Origin: Chloroflexota bacterium
Lineage (GTDB): Bacteria > Chloroflexota > UBA6077 > CF-72
DNA: 5,477 nucleotides
Assembly: GCA_019242065.1 (NCBI GenBank)
Contig: JAFAWJ010000613.1
Span: forward strand, 1-5,477
Direction: 5' to 3'
How positions within the stretch are numbered: the first letter of the stretch is position 1; every line of letters starts with the position of its first letter. Position numbers and translations under genes: made by a program. The notes beneath the pieces were generated by a model. The model did no database searches and was not told where the DNA came from. It was given only the letters and a program-made list of their open reading frames with translations. This document shows, one piece after another, positions 1 to 5,163 of this stretch.

Positions 1-2
1 GC

Positions 3-62
3 GTTGCCTCAGAATGTTCCCGACCCGGCAGGTGGCCGTTGCCTCAAACCTATCCGACCCGG
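3..62. repeat. Two imperfect direct repeats, likely insertion-sequence end
   Basis: Copies lie at 3-28 and 38-62. Both begin GTTGCCTCA and end CCGACCCGG, with a different 7-8 base core between these matching arms, and they are separated by 9 bases. They lie immediately before a transposase remnant reading away from them. Repeated short sites at an element end are typical transposase-binding sites, so I read this as one end of the insertion sequence whose transposase remnant follows. The outer boundary of the element is probably outside the window or at its very edge. The repeats are seen directly; the binding-site role is inferred. Confidence 0.55.
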
Positions 63-65
63 GGC

Positions 66-376
66 GATGACGATGAGGGTGCGCAGCGAGCCAGTCGGTA
101 CGATCTGGCGCGGGCTCCGGCGCCACGCTACGCGCGGGCCAGCAGACGGGAGAAAAGCCGCCCACACAGCTACGGACCGGCTGAGGTGGCGGTGTTGCGC
201 ATGTGCTGGTCGGCCACCGAGGCATCTGTTCAAAGCGTCTGGCGCCGTTTCTCCCCGAGCTGCTCCAAAAGCTCCGCCGAGACGATCGAGCGTTCAAGGT
301 TGACGAGACTGTTATCAAGGCCGATGCAGCGCAAGCAAGCAGGAGCGTGTTGGCCACGAGGACATACGATCGAGGG
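66..376 (+). pseudogene. Truncated, frameshifted integrase-type transposase remnant
   Basis: Two frames must be joined. The frame through 69-225 gives an N-terminal-like stretch (SRYDLARAPAPRYARASRRE, then a YGPAEVAVL segment). The frame from about 203 continues with CSKRLAPFLPELLQKL, KVDETV and a segment resembling the 'ATIDR' motif. From memory, these are landmarks of the N-terminal region of a family of rve/DDE integrase-type transposases. Between the REKSR and YGPAEV segments, the usual helix-turn-helix part (a 'DEF..TGYHRK..' type segment) seems deleted. A frameshift falls near 215-225, and another probably affects the original start near 74. The catalytic DDE core is absent: homology stops near 376, where an ATP-grasp remnant on the other strand begins. 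It is a dead element fragment. The family assignment rests on motif memory only, without alignment. Confidence 0.55.
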
Positions 377-831
377 TCGCGCCGTCGATGGCCGATGGGT
401 ACTCGCATCGCTCAAAGCTGATGCTATTGGGATACATTACGGAATCCACAATTCCGATCACCGTCAGCTCGCCGCTCTACACGTAACCGTCCAAGGTGAC
501 CTGAGAACCGGTTAGCACCTCCTCGGCCAACATGTAGCTTGCGTTGCAAGGAAAGTCCGTATAGCTCGCGGCCATCTGATTGAACGGAGGGAAGTACTCG
601 ACGTGATGTCTGACCACACCCTCGGAGCCCACGAACTCGACTAGCTGTTCAAAGGCGTCGATCCGGCACGCATATTCTGAGAACGCGGACTTGGCCGGCT
701 TGACGAAGATCGGGAAACTTGAGCGCCATGGCGGCTTGATCCAGATTGCACGGGTCTATCAACATGTAGCGCGGAGTGAAGTGTGGCACAGCAACACTCT
801 GTACGAGACCGGAGTAATATTTAGGAGCGCA
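363..831 (-). pseudogene. Degraded ATP-grasp enzyme gene
   Basis: Reading the minus strand from 831 to about 715 gives YYSGLVQSVAVPHFTPRYML and DPCNLDQAAMALKFP. One frame over, from about 714 down, it continues FPIFVKPAKSAFSEYACRID, then FNQM, MLAEEVLTGSQVTLDGYV, an in-frame TAG at 477-479, then SGELTVIGIVDSVMYPNS and ISFERCEYPS. This is the ATP-grasp pattern: a strand with the ATP-binding Lys (FVKP), the acidic hinge strand (LAEE), and the following E/V..DGYV and IGIVDS strands. The N-terminal ~90-100 residues and the C-terminal metal-binding end are missing. Lesions are a frameshift near 711-717 (GGGAAA run), the TAG, and truncation next to the transposase remnant. It starts about 37 bases after the ferritin-like gene on the same strand, so it was probably the last gene of the operon. 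ATP-grasp enzymes ligate carboxylates to amines or thiols using ATP; in RiPP loci they form macrocycles or add amino acids. The specific role here is unknown. Confidence 0.72.
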
Positions 832-867
832 CTACTCGGCCTGGTACGTGCACGTGGCACTGTCGAA

Positions 868-2040
868 TCACAGGGCAGGTAATCCGCTGATGAGCCATCT
901 TACGCCGTTGTCACCCCCCAGCTCAGGATAATTACTCGCGACGTCGTCACACAGCCGGATGAGCTGAGCCTTTTTCGACTGGTCTTCGGCGAATTGATGG
1001 AACTGAAAGGTCGGCGCCGCGTGCTGCTGCCCGCCGCTCAGTGGTGTCCGCACCAGTAAATCGGCCACCGGAAACAACAGACCACCCATTGCGGCGATGA
1101 AGTTCCGTTCCAGGCCATACCGAGTACTCGTCGCACCCGGCTGCACAGTCGATCGTGAGGTCGTATAGATGGCGTCCAGCATGCTCAGAACGAAGCAGTA
1201 GCCGGCATTGAACAGATCCGACAAGCCGCGGACCGGGGGCTCAAAGTCGGCCGTGCGTGGATTCCTTGGCACCGGATAGACAGTGCCGATGCCGTCGATG
1301 CCGTCGGCAATGCGTCGGAACTTTGCATAGTGCGACAACTCGTCCTCACCGAGCACAGGGTCGGCCGGCTCGATGGGCACGCTCGTATCGTGCGGCCGCG
1401 CACCTTCCCCCTGCTCAACGATGGTATCTAGGGCCTGCATCGCAGACTGAATGTCGCAAACGGTAATGGGTTCGCCGCCCCCGTCCTGATTCCAGTAGGC
1501 GCTCGTGTACTGGAGATCGGGACGATTGTTCGCCCACAGAGACGGGGTGTCCAGTGCCTGGAAGCCGAGTCGTATGGCCGCGTAGAACTGCCCGATGGTT
1601 CCGTACCGGTGCGGCTCGGGAGGCGCGTCGGCCTTCTCTGGTAATTCGAGCGGAACAAAAACCTGTGCCATCAACTCGCGTGAACACGGTTCCAGTGGAA
1701 GCTCTAGCGCTGGTATTCGGTGCAACATCCGCGTTGGATACGTTGGCAAGAATCGTTCGTCGTAAAACCGCATCTGGTCGCCGGCCCCGATCGCAACCAT
1801 CAGATTGCGCACAAGCGACAGGTGCAGCATTTCTTCGATCACGACACTTCGGATGGCTCGAAATGCGGAAACCCCAGGTGACCATTGCGAGTAGCTGCGT
1901 GTCTGAATCGAGTAACCCGCATACAGGTACAGGGGAATCGTTGACATTTCCAGTTGAGCTGCCTGATACAGGTGGGCTACGAGGTCGCCCACCGTAGCTA
2001 TGGGTCTTTGCGCATCAACCGCATACGGTGAATCTGTCAT
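868..2040 (-). CDS. VioB-type ferritin-like protein (candidate diiron enzyme)
   Basis: This 390-aa protein belongs by appearance to the ferritin-like family that includes the VioB iminophenyl-pyruvate dimer synthase N-terminal domain. Helix 1 (about residues 15-40) carries LYQAAQLEMSTIPLYLYAGY with Glu31. Helix 2 carries VVIEEMLHLSLVRNLM with Glu70 and His73 in the ExxH arrangement. Later acidic/His positions, Glu209 in IVEQGEG and Glu235/His237 in ELSHYAKF, complete a plausible diiron set. The first half is typical of the family; the C-terminal ~100 residues are less familiar. The start is ATG 2038-2040, chosen because AGGAG (2049-2053 on the plus strand, complement) lies 8 bases upstream and because the ATG overlaps the TGA of the preceding gene (TGATG). 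An in-frame start at 2106 would lie inside that gene and is unlikely. The role is inferred: oxidative tailoring or iron/oxygen chemistry on the peptide made by the operon. Substrate unknown. No signal peptide is visible, so it is probably cytoplasmic. Confidence 0.85.
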   Translation of the reverse strand: MTDSPYAVDAQRPIATVGDLVAHLYQAAQLEMSTIPLYLYAGYSIQTRSYSQWSPGVSAFRAIRSVVIEEMLHLSLVRNLMVAIGAGDQMRFYDERFLPTYPTRMLHRIPALELPLEPCSRELMAQVFVPLELPEKADAPPEPHRYGTIGQFYAAIRLGFQALDTPSLWANNRPDLQYTSAYWNQDGGGEPITVCDIQSAMQALDTIVEQGEGARPHDTSVPIEPADPVLGEDELSHYAKFRRIADGIDGIGTVYPVPRNPRTADFEPPVRGLSDLFNAGYCFVLSMLDAIYTTSRSTVQPGATSTRYGLERNFIAAMGGLLFPVADLLVRTPLSGGQQHAAPTFQFHQFAEDQSKKAQLIRLCDDVASNYPELGGDNGVRWLISGLPAL

Positions 2041-3839
2041 CAACACAGCTCCTGCCTGGGTATTTCGCGAGGGGCAACGCACCCTATGTAGCCTCGCGCA
2101 ATCCACGTCTGCAACCAGGTGCTGACAGCACGCGGAGAGGCCCCGCTTGCCAGCGTCGCTGTTTTGAGCGAGGCGTCGTTCAGCACAAGCTCGAGCACCT
2201 CGCTTTCGAGCGGTTCGAGCCGCGCGACTCTGACGGTGTAATCCGTCCGATTCAGCGCCACGATTGTGTCCTGCGGCGCCGGTATGGGCGTTGGCCTGCC
2301 GTGCTTCACAGCCTCGAAGTACTCATGGACTGGATAGCGAGACCGCTGAACATGCACGCCGGGTGAAACGCGCAGCTCACAGTCGAGCAATCCGCCTTCG
2401 TTTGCAGCACAGCGACCGCACGTCGGCTTGGCGACACGCTCGCAATCCGACCCGTTGTACACCGCAGTGAAGGTGTGCTCGAAGGCGGCCAACTCGATGA
2501 TGAAGTCTGGCCAAGCTGGCGCGTGCCCCGCACCGCGTCTCTTAGGACGGGTGGCGACGAGGTAATCCACAAAGTTGTCGTCTAGATTTGCAAGCGTATA
2601 GCTCGTCGACGGGTGTTGATCAAGATATGCCAATGCAAACTGGTCGAACAACCCTTGCCCCAGCGCATGCAGCAGGGCCGGATGTAGCGAGCGCATCGCC
2701 TCGAGACGACGCCGTCGGCTGCTGAGGCGAGTAAGTCCAACACGCTGCTCAGCGCTCAAACCCCGGGACGCGGCGATGACTCTGTCCAACCTGCCTTGCG
2801 CCGCGGGCAGCGCTGCACGCGCGCGTCTGCTTCTCGCGCCGGCCGCCACGCTGTGTGGATGTCCAAGCACCAGTTGTGTCCAAAGCTGCACCGACCTTAA
2901 ATGGCTTGGGGCGGTCGAGACGCAAGTGGCGACGCCTCGACGATCGCCGCGCGTCGGCGCCGCGGCCTGTTGGTTGGATGCTCTCTCTCTGCAAATGTTG
3001 GTTGGTTCTCGACCAGCGGCCCCATACGCCCTGGCTTTGTCAAGCTCTCCCTCCAGCACGGGAAACGCCGGCAAGTGCTCATCCCACTCGAGGAGCGTCG
3101 ACACCCCATTCGTCAGCGAGACCGCCAGCCGGAACAGGTTCCAAACCGAGTCCGCGACAGGGCCGTCATGCGTGTCGACTGCATGCGTGGAGTTGAGGGC
3201 GTGCCCAGCGACGTGCATCTGTACCACGCGGCTGGGCGGCAACGCCCGCAGATAGGTCTCCGGATCGAACCCGTGATTCACCGACGAAACGAACACGTTG
3301 TTCACGTCGAGCAACAGACCGCAATCCGCCTCTTCCGCCATCCTGGCCAGGAAGTCCCATTCGGTCAACGTCGATTCGATATAGCTGAAGTACGTGCTCG
3401 GATTTTCGAGCACCAGTGGGCGCTCGAGATAGTCCTGGACAATCCGGATCCGCTCCACCACGTGCGCCAGGGACGCTTCCGTCAGTGGGAACGGCACAAG
3501 CTCGTGGGTATTGGTCCCTGCCACCCCTGTCCAGCACACGTGATCCGATACCCAGATTGCTCGGGTCGAGCTTGCCAGTTGCTTGACCTGGGCAAGATAT
3601 TCAAAATTTACGGGGTCGGTACTGGCAATCGAGAGTGAGACGCCATGCATGACGACTGGATACTGCTCGGCGACAGAGTCGAGTACATAGCGTGGCCAAC
3701 CGCTGGACCTGAGAAAATTCTCAGACACGATCTCGAACCAGTCGACTCGAGATCGGTGGTGCAGGACGTAGTCAAAGTGCGCCGAGCGCAACCCCACCCC
3801 GAGACCGAGCGATGGGAGACCCAGCCGTGACTGCGTCAT
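2040..3839 (-). CDS. MNIO (DUF692) oxidase fused to DUF2063 (BufC/HvfC-like) domain
   Basis: This 599-aa protein has an N-terminal DUF692/MNIO TIM-barrel (residues ~8-272), the family of MbnB, TglH and BufB: iron-dependent oxidases that modify Cys or other residues of ribosomal peptides. Candidate metal ligands are His65 (MHGVSLS), Asp99-His100 (SDHVCW), Glu145 (LVLENPSTY), Asp178-Asn180 (LDVNN), His209/His213 (MHVAGH), Asp222/His224 (DTHDGP) and Glu251 (LEWDEH). After an Arg/Ala-rich linker (~274-312) comes a DUF2063-like domain (~313-515: RSVQLWTQLVLGHP, LSAEQRV, LEAMRSLHPALLHALG, HPSTSYTLANL, WPDFIIELAAFEH, YPVHEYFEAV). In bufferin loci this domain is the separate partner BufC, which recognises the precursor leader. 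The last ~80 residues complete the partner module. The start is ATG 3837-3839, overlapping the precursor stop as ATGA; an in-frame TTG two codons upstream is less likely. The stop overlaps the ferritin-like start. Odd points: the Tyr-rich motif after LSAEQR, usual in DUF2063, reads LTRLSSRRRR here, and the linker may hide a frameshift. Confidence 0.9.
   Translation of the reverse strand: MTQSRLGLPSLGLGVGLRSAHFDYVLHHRSRVDWFEIVSENFLRSSGWPRYVLDSVAEQYPVVMHGVSLSIASTDPVNFEYLAQVKQLASSTRAIWVSDHVCWTGVAGTNTHELVPFPLTEASLAHVVERIRIVQDYLERPLVLENPSTYFSYIESTLTEWDFLARMAEEADCGLLLDVNNVFVSSVNHGFDPETYLRALPPSRVVQMHVAGHALNSTHAVDTHDGPVADSVWNLFRLAVSLTNGVSTLLEWDEHLPAFPVLEGELDKARAYGAAGREPTNICRERASNQQAAAPTRGDRRGVATCVSTAPSHLRSVQLWTQLVLGHPHSVAAGARSRRARAALPAAQGRLDRVIAASRGLSAEQRVGLTRLSSRRRRLEAMRSLHPALLHALGQGLFDQFALAYLDQHPSTSYTLANLDDNFVDYLVATRPKRRGAGHAPAWPDFIIELAAFEHTFTAVYNGSDCERVAKPTCGRCAANEGGLLDCELRVSPGVHVQRSRYPVHEYFEAVKHGRPTPIPAPQDTIVALNRTDYTVRVARLEPLESEVLELVLNDASLKTATLASGASPRAVSTWLQTWIARGYIGCVAPREIPRQELC
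2049..2053 (-). promoter_or_regulatory. Shine-Dalgarno for the ferritin-like gene
   Basis: The minus strand reads AGGAG eight bases before ATG 2040-2038. It lies inside the last codons of the MNIO gene. This site fixes the ferritin-like start at 2040 rather than at the longer in-frame opening at 2106, and together with the TGATG overlap it points to coupled translation. Confidence 0.7.
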
Positions 3840-4348
3840 TCGCAACCGGTGAACTCTTTTTCGTACAAAGGTACGAGATCGTCGGGGTAACCTTCCCCAG
3901 GAGACGGCCCAAAGGGAACGCCCGCATCGTACATCCGCTGTTCAAAGAGCGCACGCGCCAGTTTCCAGACGCTCCTTCCCTTATTCTGACCGGCAGAGCT
4001 GACGCGACTGACGTTGATGGGACTTGCGCAGCTTCCATTGGACGCACACGCTTGGGCACCAGGCTTGCCCTGCTCCACCTCCGAGCCAGCGTACCCACAT
4101 CCCCCCTGCCCTCGACAGGCGTTGGACCCGTGGCACACGTGCATGGCAGTCGCACAGTTGCCCATGCCCGCCATCGCCCCGGTGTTTCCGGCACCATGCT
4201 GGCTGCAGGCATTCAGGCCCATACACACGTGCAGCTCAACGGCAGCTTGAACTTCCTGTGGCGGCCTGCGTGGGCCACCGGCCTCGTGAGCGGCTGCACG
4301 GCGCTGGCGGGCGGCCGACTGGCCTGGCGTGGACTCTTCGGACATCAC
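3836..4348 (-). CDS. Cys-rich candidate RiPP precursor with C-x5-C repeats
   Basis: This 170-aa protein has a polar, Arg/Ala-rich N-terminus with no hydrophobic signal peptide. A Cys-rich Gly/Asn segment follows at residues 40-107, and a conserved-looking tail at ~109-170 (SPINVSRVSS, SVWKLARALFEQRM, VPFGPSPGEGYPDDL). Cys lie at 42, 48, 65, 72, 78, 84, 101, 107 and 169. Spacing is strikingly regular: 42/48, 72/78/84 and 101/107 are all C-x5-C, and HVCMGLNAC and HVCHGSNAC are near repeats. I recall similar uncharacterised Cys-repeat proteins beside DUF692 genes. It directly precedes the MNIO gene (ATGA overlap), so it is the natural substrate; Cys oxidation to thiooxazole-, thioamide- or oxazolone-type groups, and metal binding, are inferred. 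The start is uncertain: GTG 4348-4346 is 9 bases after AGGAG, while ATG 4345-4343 is 12 bases after it but makes a TGATG overlap with the upstream ORF. The two starts differ by one residue. Confidence 0.82.
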   Translation of the reverse strand: MMSEESTPGQSAARQRRAAAHEAGGPRRPPQEVQAAVELHVCMGLNACSQHGAGNTGAMAGMGNCATAMHVCHGSNACRGQGGCGYAGSEVEQGKPGAQACASNGSCASPINVSRVSSAGQNKGRSVWKLARALFEQRMYDAGVPFGPSPGEGYPDDLVPLYEKEFTGCE

Positions 4349-4620
4349 GAGTTATGACTCCTCTCCAGGTGGCGAAGCCTCGGGACGCCGGCCTCAACCA
4401 GGAACGACAGCATATCGCGGCGCTGTGTGGCAGTCCACCATCCGAATGTGTCGTTCTCTGCGCAGAGCGCTCCGACGCCGGCCTCCGCTGCACTGACCCA
4501 CGCAATGCTCCGACGGACACCTTCGAAGTGGCCCCCTGGATCGTTGCGTCGCACTCGACCATCTACAGGACTCTTGCGACGGTGGGGGGTCGGGTCCGCT
4601 TCTATCGCCGCAAAAGTCAC
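4345..4620 (-). CDS. Small hypothetical ORF upstream of and overlapping the precursor
   Basis: This 91-codon frame starts at GTG 4620-4618 with no convincing ribosome-binding site. The C-terminal half looks protein-like: ALCAENDTFGWWTATQRRDM followed by LSFLVEAGVPRLRHLERS, probably one or two amphipathic helices. I do not recognise the family. Its TGA (4347-4345) overlaps ATG 4345-4343 of the precursor as TGATG, the same junction as between the MNIO and ferritin-like genes, which is the main argument that it is real. Third-position GC is only moderate. The N-terminal part (Pro/Arg-rich) looks less genuine. The frame may be the 3' remnant of a longer gene cut by rearrangement near the IS3-type element that begins downstream in window coordinates. 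It could also be a chance frame carrying the leader and ribosome-binding site of the precursor. Confidence 0.4.
   Translation of the reverse strand: MTFAAIEADPTPHRRKSPVDGRVRRNDPGGHFEGVRRSIAWVSAAEAGVGALCAENDTFGWWTATQRRDMLSFLVEAGVPRLRHLERSHNS
4358..4366 (-). promoter_or_regulatory. Strong Shine-Dalgarno for the precursor gene
   Basis: The minus strand reads GGAGAGGAG, followed by 9 bases to GTG or 12 to ATG. It is the strongest ribosome-binding site in the operon, as would suit a precursor peptide that must be made in excess of its modifying enzymes. It lies inside the end of the small upstream ORF. Confidence 0.65.
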
Positions 4621-4729
4621 GAGCGATAGGCGTAGACCGACGGAGCCCCTCCGTGTCTGTCCTTGGTGAGACCAGTTGAAGATCTGACATTAGCGAGGAG
4701 GAGGGCGTGAGGAAGGGTCGCCACATCCG
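4621..4729. other. Short divergent intergenic gap between operon and IS3 element
   Basis: This gap separates the leftward operon from the rightward transposase genes, so any promoter for the operon probably lies here or farther right, and the IS left end should also be here. I cannot identify a convincing -35/-10 pair or a terminal inverted repeat. It holds a perfect 6-bp hairpin (ACGGAG, 3-base loop CCC, CTCCGT, 4640-4654) without a T-run. It also has a purine-rich run (GAGGAGGAGGG, about 4695-4705), which sits about 25 bases from the transposase ATG, too far for a normal ribosome-binding site. Confidence 0.4.
4640..4654. repeat. Perfect 6-bp inverted repeat with CCC loop
   Basis: ACGGAG and CTCCGT flank a three-base CCC loop. 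It lies about 20 bases upstream of the small minus-strand ORF. There is no following U-tract in either direction, so terminator function is doubtful. It may be part of the insertion-sequence end or a chance hairpin in GC-rich DNA. Confidence 0.35.
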
Positions 4730-5163
4730 ATGCTGATGACAACCGAGCTGTCCGGCCGGCATGCTGTGCCGGTGGACGAGCCAGCCGACCCCGAGGTGCG
4801 CGAGCGTGCGAGGCGCCGGGTGTTTTCCGCGCAGTACGAACTGAAGATCCTGGCTGAGTACGAACGCAGGAGTCCAGTCATGCGAAGTGCGCTGCTTCGC
4901 CGCGAGGGGTTGTCCACCTCGTCGATCTCGGAGTGGCGCCGCCAGCGGGACGCGGGCGCACTGCAGGCGCTCGGGGGACCCGCGGCCGGCGGGTGGCTCA
5001 GCCGAGTGAGCGTGAGCTGGAGTGGCTGCGTCAGGAGGTGACGCGGTTGCAGGCCGAACTGGGCAAAGCCCAGCGGGTCATCGATGTCCAGCGCAAACTC
5101 TCCGCGCTGCTGGAGCAGCTCGCCACGGGCAGCGCGGAGCCGAGCGGCGGCGAGCCGACGTAG
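4730..5163 (+). pseudogene. IS3-family orfA, DNA-binding subunit, one frameshift
   Basis: From ATG 4730 the first frame encodes [19 protein letters not shown] and then [20 protein letters not shown], the helix-turn-helix of IS3-family orfA (about residues 29-75), continuing to [10 protein letters not shown]. The product then makes sense only in the next frame (-1 shift, somewhere in 4970-4995, near GGGGGA): [20 protein letters not shown], a leucine-zipper coiled coil typical of orfA, ending [15 protein letters not shown] with TAG 5161-5163. Staying in the first frame ends at 5041 in an unlike tail. The helix-turn-helix normally binds the element ends and the zipper mediates oligomerisation. 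The stop overlaps the orfB GTG (TAGTG). The nearest purine-rich site is about 25 bases upstream, so the true start could differ; the ATG at 4736 is an alternative. Confidence 0.75.

Noticed and set aside
846..855. Palindrome ACGTGCACGT just downstream of the ferritin-like stop
   Set aside because: It is only 10 bases with no loop or T-run, inside the ATP-grasp relic's upstream edge; there is not enough to call an operator or terminator.
2041..2106. 22-residue N-terminal extension of the ferritin-like protein
   Set aside because: It would start inside the MNIO gene and lacks a ribosome-binding site, whereas ATG 2040 has AGGAG at 8 bases and the family-like sequence begins after it.
2410..2470. 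Possible zinc-binding Cys cluster (Cys466, 474, 477, 487) in the DUF2063 part
   Set aside because: Spacing is irregular (C-x7-C-x2-C-x9-C), and the last Cys falls in a segment that aligns with an ordinary strand of the domain; a chance cluster is as likely.
2901..3638. 245-codon plus-strand open frame
   Set aside because: It lies antisense to the MNIO catalytic region, whose family motifs are clear. The frame is open because of the GC-rich codon pattern and shows no recognisable domain.
4384..4485. GACGCCGGCCTC occurring twice, 90 bases apart
   Set aside because: Both copies encode an Glu-Ala-Gly-Val stretch in the small ORF; only two short GC-rich copies, so chance or codon use explains them.
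4024..4629. 201-codon plus-strand open frame over the precursor and upstream ORF
   Set aside because: It is antisense to the Cys-repeat protein; its Cys/His/Pro-rich product is a mirror of that gene's repeats and it has no ribosome-binding site.
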